Positions 18,917-27,908 of a stretch of 64,000 nucleotides of DNA are shown here, one piece after another. The first letter of the stretch is position 1. Each line of letters starts with the position of its first letter. Source of the stretch: Rhodovastum atsumiense (lineage in GTDB: Bacteria; Pseudomonadota; Alphaproteobacteria; Acetobacterales; Acetobacteraceae); assembly GCF_937425535.1 (NCBI RefSeq), contig NZ_OW485601.1, positions 2,134,501 to 2,198,500 on the forward strand. Reading direction: 5' to 3'. The position numbers and the translations under genes are program-made. The notes under the pieces are model-generated. The model searched no databases. It was not told where the DNA came from and saw only the letters and a list, made by a program, of their open reading frames with translations.

Positions 18917-20251
18917 TCAGATGCGAGCGTTGTGCAGCGGCTTGGTGGGCGCGTCGCCAGAGCGACCAGGCGATAACGTGTGCGGGCTGGATGCGTCGTT
19001 GCGCAAGACGTGTGGCGACGCGTCGGATTTCCTGCATGGACCAGCGGATGAGCTCGGCAGGTTTGTTGCTGTCCGCAGGATTGTTTTTGGGGGTGGCAGG
19101 CAGTTGGCATGGTGGCGGATGGTCGCCAGCATGGCGAAGGCAAGCATCACCAGGGAGACGTGGCGGTGCCAACCGTGCCAGGACCTGGTTTCGTTGTGGT
19201 CGAGACCGAGCTCGTTCTTCGTGGTTTCGAAGCTGTCCTCGATCGTCCAGCGCTGGCCTTCGACGGTCACCAACCTCTCGATGCCGGTTCCGGCCGGGCA
19301 CCAGGTGGTGAAGTAGGCATATTCGCCGTCGGTGATGTTGCGCCGGATCAGCAGACCGCGGGTCCAGAGCCCACTCTGGCTATCGTCGTATTCGGCCGCC
19401 TTGAGGTCGGCCAGTTCAAAGTAGGCCCAGTCATAGAGCCGCGCTCCCTTGGTGCCCGCGCCCGCCGAGAGGCGCTTCCAGGCGGAGGGGGCAAGATCCT
19501 TCGCAATGTCTTCGGCGGTGCCCGATATCTCCGGCTTGCCGATCCAGGACTGGAAGGTCTGGTTCGATTTGACGCCGAGCACGTAACCCTTGCCCGCCTT
19601 GCGCAGCGCCATCTCGATCTCGCCCACGCCGTAGACCGTATCCGCCGCCACCCAGGCAAACGGTACGCCTGCGGTAATGGCTCGCCTGATCATCTCCATC
19701 GCCAACCGCGGTTTGGTGGCAAAGCTCACCCCGGGCGGCACATGCGCGGCCGTAAGGCGCGCCGGGGAGTCGGTCCAGGCTTTCGGCAGGTAGAGGGCAC
19801 GGTCGATGAAGGCGTGGCCATGGCGCGACACGTAGGCGGCGAACACCCCGATCTGGCAGTTCGTGATCTTGCCCGCCGAGCCGGTGTATTGCCGCGCCAC
19901 CCCGCAAGACGACTTACCCTGCTTGAGGAAGCCGGTCTCGTCGATCACCAGCACCGCTTCCGGGTCGGCCAGCGTCTCCAGCGCATAGTCGCGTACAATG
20001 TCGCGCAAGGCGTCGGCGTCCCAGCGACCACGACCGAGAATGGCCTGTTGCCGCCAGGGGCCCGAATCGCCTGCCGCCTCGGCACGCATCCAACCGGTCT
20101 TGCGCCGCTCAGGCCCGAGCAACCCATCCAGGAACTGCCCCGCAGAGGCCGCCACCCGGTCCTGCGTGAACAGAGAACGCATGCGGGCTTTCACATCCCG
20201 CAGCGACGACGCCCAGAGTTCGAGCGTCGTCTCCATGCCTGCACTGCTCAT
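18917..20251 (-). CDS. IS701-family transposase
   Basis: A 444-residue DDE transposase (DDE_5 type). The first catalytic aspartate is D104 in LVIDETGFLKQGK, followed by the family block CGVARQYTGSAGKITNCQ. The second is D204 in WVAADTVYG, and the glutamate lies in RWTIEDSFETTKNELGLD (E338 most likely). The start at 20251 is chosen because GGGAGGAACGG precedes it. The longer open frame upstream runs across the IS end and cannot belong to the element. The gene is full length and intact. Confidence 0.95.
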   Translation of the reverse strand: MSSAGMETTLELWASSLRDVKARMRSLFTQDRVAASAGQFLDGLLGPERRKTGWMRAEAAGDSGPWRQQAILGRGRWDADALRDIVRDYALETLADPEAVLVIDETGFLKQGKSSCGVARQYTGSAGKITNCQIGVFAAYVSRHGHAFIDRALYLPKAWTDSPARLTAAHVPPGVSFATKPRLAMEMIRRAITAGVPFAWVAADTVYGVGEIEMALRKAGKGYVLGVKSNQTFQSWIGKPEISGTAEDIAKDLAPSAWKRLSAGAGTKGARLYDWAYFELADLKAAEYDDSQSGLWTRGLLIRRNITDGEYAYFTTWCPAGTGIERLVTVEGQRWTIEDSFETTKNELGLDHNETRSWHGWHRHVSLVMLAFAMLATIRHHANCLPPPKTILRTATNLPSSSAGPCRKSDASPHVLRNDASSPHTLSPGRSGDAPTKPLHNARI

Positions 20252-20291
20252 CCGTTCCTCCCACCAGCGCATCACACATGGAGAGGGAACA

Positions 20292-20310
20292 GAAAAAAGC
20301 AACTGTAATG
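20292..20310. repeat. Right terminal inverted repeat of the IS701 element
   Basis: Reverse complement of the left end, with one mismatch at the thirteenth base. It is followed by the CTAG target duplication at 20311-20314. Confidence 0.95.
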
Positions 20311-20378
20311 CTAGGCTGCCTCCGCCGTCATGCCGCCGCCACCCGGCGGCACGGCCAAGAACCGGGGGAGGCAGTCCC

Positions 20379-21593
20379 ATGCAGCACGCAGCCCTGCGCC
20401 GCGTCGACCCGACGCGCCGTGGTATCATCCGTGGCGCCACCGCCCTGGCCGGCGCGGCGGTGCTCGGCCCCGCCGCGCTGGCACAGCCGGCCGCAACGCC
20501 CGGCACGCCCCCGAGCGTGGTGACCAATCCGCCCCGGCAATGGGGCCGCGCCAGCCCGCCGACGATCTATCCCGATCCCGACATCATCGTACTCGATCCC
20601 TCGTTCGCCCAGTACATGCTCGGGATCACCGCGATGCACCGCCTCGCCACCGGGTTCAAATGGACGGAAGGGCCGGCCTGGTCGTCACAGGGACAGTACC
20701 TGGTGTTCAGCGACGTGCAGGCCAACACGCAGTACCGCTATCTCTGGGACGACGGCCGCGTCACCGCCTTCCGCCGGCCGTCCTACAACAGCAATGGCAA
20801 CGCCTTCGATTTCCAGGGGCGCCAGCTCTCCACGCAGGATTTCTTCCGCCGCGTGGTGCGCTGGGAACATGACGGCACCCTGACCGTCATCGCCGACCGC
20901 TTCGAGGGCAAGCCGCTGAACTCCCCCAACGACCTGGTGGCGCATCCGGACGGCAGCATCTGGTTCACCGATCCCGCCTATGGCGCCACGCTGTCGGAAG
21001 GCCATCCGGACGTGGCCGGCGGCCCCACCAATCCGCAGGGCCTGCTCAATCCGCGCATCGGCGCCGAAAATGCCGAGGCGATCGGCGGGCAAAGGCGCGC
21101 GTTGCCGACCAATGTCTATCGCTGGGACCCGGGCGGGCGACTCGACGTGGTGATCACCGAGGACCAGATCCCCGACCCGAACGGGCTCTGTTTCTCGCCG
21201 GATCACCGCACGCTCTATGTCTGCAGCACTGGCAAGGGGCCGGGCGACACCGGCCCCGGCGGCCGGAACAGCATCTTTGCCTTCGACGTACAGGGACAGA
21301 AGCTCGGGGGCATGCGCCTGTTCACCGACATGGTGGTGGACGGCGTCCACTGCGGTCCGGACGGGGTGCGCACCGACGTGACCGGCGCGGTGTGGTGCAG
21401 CGCCAATGCGCCGCTCGGCTATGCCGGCGTGCTGGTGTTCAATCCCGCGGGCAGGCTGATCGGCCGGCTGCGACTGCCCGAGGTCGCGGCCAACCTGACC
21501 TTCGGTGGCCCCAAGCGCAACCACTTGCTCATTTGCGCCAGCCAGTCGCTGTACGTGCTGCAGGTACAGACACAAGGCGCCGCCCCGGGCTGA
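20379..21593 (+). CDS. Exported SMP-30/gluconolactonase-like beta-propeller protein
   Basis: A 404-residue protein. The N-terminus has RRVDPTRRGIIRG followed by a hydrophobic stretch ending AALAQPA, which looks like a Tat-type signal. The body matches SMP-30/gluconolactonase: FKWTEGPAWSSQGQYLVFSDV with the metal-binding glutamate, LNSPNDLVAHPDGSIWFTD, and PNGLCFSPDHRTLYVCST. Likely a periplasmic sugar lactonase. GGGGGAGG sits eight bases before the ATG. The gene begins about 65 bases after the IS right end, so its original promoter may have been affected by the insertion. Confidence 0.87.
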   Translation: MQHAALRRVDPTRRGIIRGATALAGAAVLGPAALAQPAATPGTPPSVVTNPPRQWGRASPPTIYPDPDIIVLDPSFAQYMLGITAMHRLATGFKWTEGPAWSSQGQYLVFSDVQANTQYRYLWDDGRVTAFRRPSYNSNGNAFDFQGRQLSTQDFFRRVVRWEHDGTLTVIADRFEGKPLNSPNDLVAHPDGSIWFTDPAYGATLSEGHPDVAGGPTNPQGLLNPRIGAENAEAIGGQRRALPTNVYRWDPGGRLDVVITEDQIPDPNGLCFSPDHRTLYVCSTGKGPGDTGPGGRNSIFAFDVQGQKLGGMRLFTDMVVDGVHCGPDGVRTDVTGAVWCSANAPLGYAGVLVFNPAGRLIGRLRLPEVAANLTFGGPKRNHLLICASQSLYVLQVQTQGAAPG

Positions 21594-21608
21594 CGGATCA
21601 CAGAAACC

Positions 21609-21634
21609 AAATGGATCGATAATGATCCATTTTG
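21609..21634 (+). terminator. Terminator of the SMP-30-like gene
   Basis: A 9-bp stem AAATGGATC / GATCCATTT with a six-base loop is followed by another T. It is 16 bases after the stop. The rest of the gap to 21786 is very AT-rich and carries the promoter of the next gene. Confidence 0.75.
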
Positions 21635-21786
21635 ATAATGGTCAATATTGTTTATGTTCATACGAATGCCTGACGTGCGTCAATCATATGATGATTGCAG
21701 TATCATCTATTGGATGAGAAGATTCCGATCCGATAAACAGAAAATCTTTTTCGGATTTTCCTGATTTTTCATCTGGAGCTTCGGCT

Positions 21787-23808
21787 GTGATCGATGTGGC
21801 TTCGCCCCAGGCCAACCAGAAGCGTTTTTCCGATCGAATCGGCATTATCTGGCGCCTGGTCGTGCCGACGACGCTCGTCGTCATCCTCGCCATGGCCGGA
21901 TTGCAGGCCTGGACCATCCACGCGGTCGCCACCAGCGAGGAAGCGCGGGTGGCCGCCGAGCTACAGCACAGCCTGGAGTACCTGAAGGGACAATTGCGTG
22001 CCTTCGGGACCGAGTGGTCGGCGGGCGAGGACGGACAGTTGCGGCTCGGCACGACACCCCTGAACGGGCGCAACGATGTAGTGGATGCGGTCAAGGCGGC
22101 CACCGGCGCGGCCGCCACGATCTTCCTCGGGGACAGGCGGATCGCCACCAACATCACCCGCCCCGATGGCACACGCGGCACCGGCACCCCCCTCGCGGCG
22201 GGCCCGGCCCGGGATGCGGTGATCGGCACGGGACGCAGCTACCAGGGCGACAACGTCATCCTCGATATCGCCCATCGCACCATCTACGAGCCGATACGGG
22301 ACGCGACGGGCCGGCCGGTGGGCATCCTGTTCGTCGGCGTGCCGGTCGCCCGTGTCTATGCCCTGCTCGACCGCATCACCCGCGACGCCCTGATCGGCGG
22401 GCTGACGGCGGCGCTGTCCTGCTGCCTGCTCACCGCCTGGCTGCTGCGGCGCAGCCTGGTGCCGCTCACGCAGTTCGCCGAGGTGATGCGCGCGATCGCG
22501 GCCGGGACGCTGGACAGGACCGTGCCGGGCGCAAACCGCTCCGACCAGATCGGCGCCATGGCGCGGGCGCTGCGGTCGCTGCGCGACACCGCCGCGCATG
22601 CGCGCACGCTGGAAGCCGAAGCCACCGCCGGCCGGGCCCGCACCGAGGCGGAGAAGCACAAGGTGTTGCTGGCGATGGCCGACAAGGTAGAGGCCGATAC
22701 CGGCGAGGCCGCCCGCGCCGTCGGCGGCCGCGGCACCGAACTGGTGCGCATCGCCGGCGAGATGACGCATTCGGCCGACCGCACCGGGGAAGCCGCCGGC
22801 GAGGCCTCGACCGCCGCGGCGCTGTCGCTGGCCAACGTGCAGACCGTCTCCGCCGCGACCGAGGAGCTGGCGGCGTCGATCCACGAGATCTCCGGGCAGA
22901 TGACGCATGCGGGCACGGTGATCGCCCGCGCGGTCGTGGCCGGTCAGGGGGCGCGCGACGCGATCACCATCCTGGGGCAGATGGTGGCGAAGATCGGCGA
23001 TGTCGCGAACATGATCAACGCGCTGGCCGGCCAGACCAACCTGCTGGCGTTGAACGCCACCATCGAGGCCGCCCGCGCCGGCGAAGCCGGCCGCGGCTTC
23101 GCCGTGGTGGCCGGGGAAGTGAAGGCGCTGGCGGCGCAGACCGCGCGCTACACCCATGAAATCGGCCGCACCATCGCCGAAATCGATGCCGGCACTGGCG
23201 AGGCGGTGGCGGCGGTGGGACGGATGGCGGACACGATCGGCGAGGTGGAGGTGATCGCTGGTTCGGTCGCGACCGCCGTCGGGCAGCAAAACGCCGCGAC
23301 CGACCGGATCACCCGGGGCATGGGGAAGGTGGCCGAGGTCACCCATGCGCTCGCTGCCCGCATCACCGACGTCGCCACCGAGGCCGGGACCGTACGGGAC
23401 CGCGCGAGCATGGTGCATGGCAATGCCCAGGCCCTGGCGGACGAAACCGAGGCCCTGCGGCGCATGGTCGTGGCCACCGTGCGCAACGCCGCCCCGGAGG
23501 TCAACCGACGCACCGGCACCCGCTTCCCGGTCTCACTCACGGGACGGATGACGCTCGCCGATGGCCGGGAGATGCGGGCGCGGCTCGCCGACCTGTCCGA
23601 AGGCGGCGCCTGGCTGCAGGAGGCTCCGGCCCTGCCGGCCGGCACGAGCGGCATCCTGCACGTGGATGCGGTCGGTGTCCCGCTGCCCTTCGTGGTGCGG
23701 GCCGTCGAGGCGGACATGCTGCACGTTGCGTTCACGCTCGATGCCACGACCGCGGAGCGGATGCACGGGCTTCCCGCCCGGTTGTCGGGCAGGCCCGCCG
23801 CGGCATGA
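21787..23808 (+). CDS. Methyl-accepting chemotaxis protein with C-terminal PilZ domain
   Basis: A 673-residue chemoreceptor starting at a GTG with a GGAG upstream. A membrane helix near 24-45, a periplasmic single-Cache sensor, a second helix near 198-218 and a HAMP linker are followed by the signalling domain with the hallmark [18 protein letters not shown] hairpin tip. After about residue 570 it continues into a PilZ domain: R575xxxR579 and D602-L-S604-E-G-G607 fit the RxxxR...DxSxxG c-di-GMP binding signature. The receptor may therefore combine chemotaxis signalling with second-messenger sensing. No che genes are nearby. Confidence 0.94.
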   Translation: MIDVASPQANQKRFSDRIGIIWRLVVPTTLVVILAMAGLQAWTIHAVATSEEARVAAELQHSLEYLKGQLRAFGTEWSAGEDGQLRLGTTPLNGRNDVVDAVKAATGAAATIFLGDRRIATNITRPDGTRGTGTPLAAGPARDAVIGTGRSYQGDNVILDIAHRTIYEPIRDATGRPVGILFVGVPVARVYALLDRITRDALIGGLTAALSCCLLTAWLLRRSLVPLTQFAEVMRAIAAGTLDRTVPGANRSDQIGAMARALRSLRDTAAHARTLEAEATAGRARTEAEKHKVLLAMADKVEADTGEAARAVGGRGTELVRIAGEMTHSADRTGEAAGEASTAAALSLANVQTVSAATEELAASIHEISGQMTHAGTVIARAVVAGQGARDAITILGQMVAKIGDVANMINALAGQTNLLALNATIEAARAGEAGRGFAVVAGEVKALAAQTARYTHEIGRTIAEIDAGTGEAVAAVGRMADTIGEVEVIAGSVATAVGQQNAATDRITRGMGKVAEVTHALAARITDVATEAGTVRDRASMVHGNAQALADETEALRRMVVATVRNAAPEVNRRTGTRFPVSLTGRMTLADGREMRARLADLSEGGAWLQEAPALPAGTSGILHVDAVGVPLPFVVRAVEADMLHVAFTLDATTAERMHGLPARLSGRPAAA

Positions 23809-23849
23809 GCCTCGCTCGCTAAAAACGTCCGGTCGCCGTATCCGGCGGT

Positions 23850-24386
23850 TCAGCCGCCCCGGGAGCGGTCGGGCGCGCGCGCTTCCTCGAGCGGCTCACG
23901 CTCGGCGGGCGGGCGGGCACAGGCGGCAAGGGCGAGGTTGGGGCGCGGATCGACCGGTCTTCCGTCGATCCGGACCTCGAAATGCAGATGCGCCGTGGTG
24001 GCGCGTCCGGTGGCCCCGACGGCACCGAGCAGGGCGCCCACCCGCACCGTGGCCCCCGGCTGGATCCCGGCCGCGAAGCGGGAGAGATGGGCGTAGCGCG
24101 TCACCACCCCGTCCGGATGCTCCACGTCCACCATGTTGCCGTAGCCGTACCAGCGCCCCACGAAGATCACCCGCCCCGGCGCCGCGGCCCGGACCAGCGA
24201 GCCATGCGGAGCCAGCAGGTCGATGCCGGTATGCACCATCTCGCCGCGAACCAGAACGATGCCGCGCCCGACTGTTTTCAGTTGGGCAGCCGGCATCAGC
24301 ATGCTGCGACAGGCGGCGCCGGCCTCGGTGGCCTGGAACACCAGCGTCAGCAGCAGAGCGAGGCAGAGGCGTCCTCGGATATGCAT
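23850..24386 (-). CDS. M23-family peptidase (downstream tandem copy)
   Basis: A 178-residue secreted LytM/M23 domain protein. The signal peptide spans residues 1-24 (cleavage after AGA). Zinc ligands are visible as H52xxxD56 in VHTGIDLLAP and H133xH135 in TAHLHFEVRIDG, with YAHLS (H100) as the third region. The fold is complete and short, as in small LytM factors. It follows a second M23 gene on the same strand after 68 bases. A role in peptidoglycan cleavage or amidase activation is inferred. Confidence 0.9.
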   Translation of the reverse strand: MHIRGRLCLALLLTLVFQATEAGAACRSMLMPAAQLKTVGRGIVLVRGEMVHTGIDLLAPHGSLVRAAAPGRVIFVGRWYGYGNMVDVEHPDGVVTRYAHLSRFAAGIQPGATVRVGALLGAVGATGRATTAHLHFEVRIDGRPVDPRPNLALAACARPPAEREPLEEARAPDRSRGG

Positions 24387-24454
24387 ACACGCCCGGTAAC
24401 ATTCCCGTGCATGTCAGGCAAGCAAAAAGGTTTTAACTGGTACCTATTCCCCGA

Positions 24455-24970
24455 TCAGCACGGCCTGACCCCCAGCCAGGGCGCGGGATCGACCGGCTGA
24501 CCGCCGCTGCGGATCTCGAAATGCAGATGCGTGCCGTAGGTGATGCCGGTCCGTCCGACCCGTCCGACGCGCTCGCCCGCCGCCACCGTGGCACGGCCGT
24601 TCGCGATCGCCGGTGCCACGCTGCCCAGATGGGCATAGCGGGCAACATAGGCGCCCTGCCCGGCGGTCCCGCTGGCGATATCCACCTCCAGCCCGGATGC
24701 GCCGAGCCGCCGCACCGCCACCACCCGCCCCGCCGCGGCAGCCGTCACCCAGGTGCCGGCCGGGGCAGGCAGATCGATACCGTTGTGCATCCGGCTCGCA
24801 TGCGGGCCAACCACGCCACGGGCCCCGAAGGGGGAAGAGATGCAGGCGGGCCGGACCGGCAGCAGCAGGGGCGTCCCGGCGGCGGCAGGGACCGGCGGCT
24901 GCGTCCCGTCCACCGGCGTGGCCGCCAGGCACAGCAACGCCAGGGCGGCCGGAGGGAAAACGGACTGCAT
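24455..24970 (-). CDS. M23-family peptidase (upstream tandem copy)
   Basis: A 171-residue secreted M23 protein with a signal peptide ending near residue 22. Ligands are H62xxxD66 in MHNGIDLPAP and H148xH150 in GTHLHFEIRSGG, with RYAHLG between. It shares the same organisation as the neighbouring M23 gene but is only moderately similar, so the duplication is old. It is divergent from the cytochrome c gene at 25080. Confidence 0.9.
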   Translation of the reverse strand: MQSVFPPAALALLCLAATPVDGTQPPVPAAAGTPLLLPVRPACISSPFGARGVVGPHASRMHNGIDLPAPAGTWVTAAAAGRVVAVRRLGASGLEVDIASGTAGQGAYVARYAHLGSVAPAIANGRATVAAGERVGRVGRTGITYGTHLHFEIRSGGQPVDPAPWLGVRPC

Positions 24971-25079
24971 GATGACGAGGACATACCAGCGGGACAGCGA
25001 TCCGACCCATCCCTATGCGATCCCGCGGGTCCTGAATATACGACGGGCAGGATAACTGCCGGACAGGAAAGATCCCCGC

Positions 25080-25457
25080 ATGCCCTCGCCCCGCCTTCTC
25101 GCGTTGCTGGCAATTATTGGTACAACCGTACTGAGTTTTCCGGCCCTGGCTGGTGATCCCGCTGCCGGTGAGCGCGTCTACAAGGCGCAGTGCAGTGCCT
25201 GCCATGCGATCGAACCCGGCAAGAACCGGGTCGGACCCAGCCTAGCGGGCCTGGTGGGCCGACAATCCGGTGCGGTCGAGGGCTTCAGGTACTCCAATGC
25301 CAACCGCAACGCGAACCTGATCTGGACCCCCGAGATCCTGGACCGCTACCTGATCAACCCGCGCGTGGTGATCCCGGGCACCATCATGGCCTATGCCGGG
25401 CTGCGCAACGACAAGCAGCGCGCCGACCTGGTCAGCTACCTCGAAACCCTGAAATAG
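25080..25457 (+). CDS. Class I cytochrome c (c2/c550-like)
   Basis: A 125-residue periplasmic electron carrier. The signal peptide ends at ALA (residue 24). The haem motif is C38SAC41H42 and the distal methionine is M103 in PGTIMAYAGL, with the usual NRVGPSLAGLVGR and GFRYSNANR blocks between. The ATG at 25080 is the first codon of the frame. A long-stem hairpin follows. Likely partners are cytochrome bc1 and oxidases, not encoded here. Confidence 0.95.
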   Translation: MPSPRLLALLAIIGTTVLSFPALAGDPAAGERVYKAQCSACHAIEPGKNRVGPSLAGLVGRQSGAVEGFRYSNANRNANLIWTPEILDRYLINPRVVIPGTIMAYAGLRNDKQRADLVSYLETLK

Positions 25458-25488
25458 CCGCCGCCGCCCCCCACGGGCCTGGAACGCA

Positions 25489-25517
25489 AACGGGCCGGCA
25501 GAGATTGCCGGCCCGTT
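25489..25517. terminator. Hairpin between cytochrome c and GlsB genes
   Basis: A 12-bp perfect stem, AACGGGCCGGCA / TGCCGGCCCGTT, has a five-base loop. It sits between convergent genes and may terminate both. The minus-strand copy is followed by TTTGCG; no clean T run follows on the plus strand. Confidence 0.65.
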
Positions 25518-25539
25518 CCGATTCATGACGCCGGGAAGG

Positions 25540-25800
25540 TCAGACGCTGCGGGTTCTGCCCACGATCGCGTGGTACAGCCAGAGCACCACGACCGCCCCG
25601 ATCACAGCGACGATGAGGCTCCAGATATTGAATCCGGTGACGCCCACGCCGCCGAACGCATTGAAGATGAAACCGCCGACGACAGCACCGACAACTCCCA
25701 GCACGATGTCCAGAAGGATCCCCTGACCGGAGCCTTCCGAGAGCCTGCTGGCGATGAAGCCGGCAATCAGGCCAAGAATGATCCATCCGATGACCGACAC
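25540..25800 (-). CDS. GlsB/YeaQ/YmgE-family stress membrane protein
   Basis: An 86-residue, three-helix membrane protein with the family pattern GWIILGLIAGFIASRL, then GILLDIVLGVVGAVVGGFIF. A GTG at 25800 is chosen as start because GGGGAGG lies seven bases before it and the result matches the family length (82-86); the longer frame adds an unrelated leader. Members are stress-induced (transglycosylase-associated proteins) without a known reaction. Confidence 0.88.
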   Translation of the reverse strand: MSVIGWIILGLIAGFIASRLSEGSGQGILLDIVLGVVGAVVGGFIFNAFGGVGVTGFNIWSLIVAVIGAVVVLWLYHAIVGRTRSV

Positions 25801-25876
25801 GTGAGGTCCTCCCCTTGAGTCCGCCCCGAGGCGGTGACAGGGCAAGAACGCCGCGTGTCGGTAGGCGGTTCTTTCG

Positions 25877-26356
25877 TCAGTGCGCGTGAGCCGGCGGGGC
25901 GCTCGCGCCGGCCGCCGCCACCGCGACGGTCACCGTAACGGGCGGCGCCTTGGCGAAGGTCAGGGTCAGCGGGAAGCTCTCACCGGGCTTGAGCTGCTGC
26001 TTCAGGCCCATGAGCATCAGATGGTAGCTGCCGGGCTGCAGCGTGACCGGCTTGCCCGGCTCCAGCGCCAGGCCGCCGGCGACCTCGCGCATGCGCATGA
26101 CGCCGTTGTCGTGGATGTGCTCGTGCACCTCCACCTTGCCGGCGACGGGCGAACTGCCGCCGGTCAGCCGGTCGGGCGCACCGCTGGCCTCGACGGTGAC
26201 GAAGGCGGCCCCGGTCTGGGCGTTCGGGGCGGTGGCACGGGCCCAGGGCTGCGTCACCTTGGCGGTCTGCGCCCAGGCAGGGGCGGCGGCGATCAGCAGG
26301 GTGGCGAAAACGGCGACCCGGACAGGCAGGCCGGAGAAGGGAAGAATCTGGCGCAT
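25877..26356 (-). CDS. Periplasmic copper chaperone PCu(A)C
   Basis: A 159-residue secreted protein with a signal peptide ending AWA (residue 29). It carries the copper-binding arrangement of the PCu(A)C family: H78, M89 after ten residues, then H112xM114. A His-rich tail ends the protein. The family delivers Cu(I) to cytochrome oxidase CuA sites. AGGAG lies five bases before the ATG at 26356. It follows a DUF2946-like gene on the same strand after 44 bases, a common copper-handling pair. Confidence 0.92.
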   Translation of the reverse strand: MRQILPFSGLPVRVAVFATLLIAAAPAWAQTAKVTQPWARATAPNAQTGAAFVTVEASGAPDRLTGGSSPVAGKVEVHEHIHDNGVMRMREVAGGLALEPGKPVTLQPGSYHLMLMGLKQQLKPGESFPLTLTFAKAPPVTVTVAVAAAGASAPPAHAH

Positions 26357-26400
26357 CGGGTACTCCTGGCAGGAAATTTCTGGGCGGATACAACAGGAGG

Positions 26401-26775
26401 TCAGCCGAGGCGGGGTGGCGCGCGGGACGCATAGGGGGGTGCCGGAGCCTGAGCGAGCGGCGCGATCCAGGCCACGGACACGGCCGGAAGAAGGGACATC
26501 CGTACGACCGGCAGCGCCGCCACGGACGGCGGCAACGCCGGCAGTGTGCCACTCTGGCAGCACGGACAGTCCAGGTGATCGGAGGACGAAGCAGGCAGGC
26601 CCGGATCACTGTGCCCGGGCCCACAGATCCCCCCCTGCGTCACGAAGGGATCGCTGCGACCGGACGGCACCGTGGCGGCCGGCCCGAGCAGGGCGAGCAC
26701 GACGGCCACCGTCAGCTTAAGGAATATTGTCGGCCAGGATCGGGCGGGCCGGACAAAATGGAAAGGGGGCCGCAT
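26401..26775 (-). CDS. Small exported Cys-rich protein, DUF2946-like
   Basis: A 124-residue protein with an N-terminal membrane or signal helix (IFLKLTVAVVLALLGPAAT), a cysteine motif HLDCPCCQSG near residue 67 and a C-terminal SRAPPRLG. The CxCC centre plus the RAPP ending resembles DUF2946 proteins, which sit beside copper chaperones and copper receptors, as here. Assignment is by pattern only. A metal-related role is inferred from the neighbour. Confidence 0.6.
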   Translation of the reverse strand: MRPPFHFVRPARSWPTIFLKLTVAVVLALLGPAATVPSGRSDPFVTQGGICGPGHSDPGLPASSSDHLDCPCCQSGTLPALPPSVAALPVVRMSLLPAVSVAWIAPLAQAPAPPYASRAPPRLG

Positions 26776-26835
26776 GGCAGCCCCCTACCTACGGGTTATG
26801 ACCAAATGAGGCCAGTGTTTCGTCGCGCGGCCGGA

Positions 26836-27141
26836 TCAACGCCAGGTCAGGCGCGGGCGACGGCCGCCGGTGCGGACGGCCCAGGCGGCGCCAATCACCA
26901 GTACCAGGGTGCCGAGGATCCAGAACACGGCGATGGTCGCCTGCGCGATCTCGTACAGGAAGTCGAGGACCACGCCGATCCGGCTGTTCAGGATGGGATC
27001 CTGCACCAGGCGATCAACCACGGCGAGCACCGGGTCGGTCAGGTCATCCAGCGCCTCCTGGGCGCCCCAGGACAGGGTCCACAACACCACCAATGCCGTG
27101 GTGGCAAGCACAAGACGGACCAAGACAGGCTTCACGGTCAT
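26836..27141 (-). CDS. Hypothetical two-helix membrane protein
   Basis: A 101-residue protein with membrane helices at about residues 8-25 and 68-90 and an Arg-rich end. The ATG at 27141 is preferred because GGAAGG is six bases upstream; the frame could start at 27219. No family is recognised. It stands between the copper genes and tRNA-Ala on the same strand. Confidence 0.55.
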   Translation of the reverse strand: MTVKPVLVRLVLATTALVVLWTLSWGAQEALDDLTDPVLAVVDRLVQDPILNSRIGVVLDFLYEIAQATIAVFWILGTLVLVIGAAWAVRTGGRRPRLTWR

Positions 27142-27305
27142 TCGAACCTTCCAGACAGACAGGGGGGCTGGCATTTCCTCCCGAAAGCCAGACGAGACTT
27201 CCTGGCCGCGATTCGCCATGAACCGACGCAGGCCCGGAAGCCGTGATGTTACCTGGGAATGTTTTCCGAAACGTCAATCCCTGGCCCGGGTTCTCCGGGA
27301 AGGGA

Positions 27306-27381
27306 TGGTGGAGCCAAGGGGAGTCGAACCCCTGACCTCCTGAATGCCATTCAGGCGCTCTCCCAACTGAGCTATGGCCCC
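27306..27381 (-). tRNA. tRNA-Ala (anticodon GGC)
   Basis: A complete 76-base tRNA including an encoded CCA (27306-27308). The acceptor stem GGGGCCA / TGGCTCC contains the G3-U70 pair that identifies alanine tRNAs. The anticodon loop ATGGCAT gives GGC, reading GCC codons. The T arm has GGTTCGACTCC. Confidence 0.97.
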
Positions 27382-27479
27382 ACATCCGCCCGTTCGTCAG
27401 GGTTGGGTCCCGACGGCGGAGGCGCGCATATAGGCCTGACTCCGTCCTTTGATCAAGGCCTGGAAACGCAGGTTTTTGC

Positions 27480-27908
27480 ATGACCGACCCGACTTCACCT
27501 GAGAGCAGCCCCCCCCGCGACGAAACCGAGGCGGTGGGGGCCGAGGCGGTGCTGCTGGAATGGCTGCGCGCGGTGCGCGGCCAGGCGCTGGCCGACCCGG
27601 CGGCGCTGCGGGCCTGGGCACGCGCCGACCCGGCGGCATTCCGGGCGGCCTTCGCCGGGTTCGCCGGCATGACCGCCGCGGCGGCGGTACTGGACGCGGC
27701 GGCCGGATGGTTGCTGGGGGCGGGCGTGCGGCCGGATGACCGCGTGTTCTGGGCCGGCGACCAGGCCGATCCGGCGCTTGCGGGGCTGGCCGTGACCGGC
27801 GCGGCGCTGGTGGCGGACCCGACGGGGGCGCGCTGCTTCGACCGCGCGCCCGCCTGGCCGCCCGCAGCGCCGGTCAGGCCGCCAGCGCCAGGTCCGGATG
27901 GACGGTGA
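27480..27908 (+). CDS. Hypothetical protein with weak resemblance to an AMP-ligase N-terminus
   Basis: A 142-residue acidic, Ala-rich protein. The segment [19 protein letters not shown] and the later [16 protein letters not shown] recall N-terminal parts of acetoacetyl-CoA synthetases and related AMP-forming ligases, but all catalytic motifs are missing. Its last 35 bases overlap the 3' end of the convergent scoB gene. It may be a shrunken remnant or a small independent protein. Codon use matches its neighbours, so it is probably translated. Confidence 0.5.
   Translation: MTDPTSPESSPPRDETEAVGAEAVLLEWLRAVRGQALADPAALRAWARADPAAFRAAFAGFAGMTAAAAVLDAAAGWLLGAGVRPDDRVFWAGDQADPALAGLAVTGAALVADPTGARCFDRAPAWPPAAPVRPPAPGPDGR

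Larger units (their letters stand above)
18895..20310. mobile_element. IS701-family insertion sequence, complete (1416 bp)
   Basis: The element begins CATTACAGTTGC and ends in the reverse complement of the same sequence. The 19-base terminal inverted repeats differ at one position. CTAG flanks both ends (18891-18894 and 20311-20314), which fits the four-base YTAR duplication known for the IS701 family. One transposase gene fills the element on the minus strand. Ends, duplication and frame are all intact, so the insertion looks recent and potentially active. It interrupts no gene, lying between trpS and an SMP-30-like gene. Confidence 0.95.

Noticed and set aside
20252-20527. N-terminal extension of the IS701 transposase
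   Set aside because: It crosses the IS right end and target duplication into host DNA antisense to the SMP-30-like gene; the RBS supports the start at 20251.
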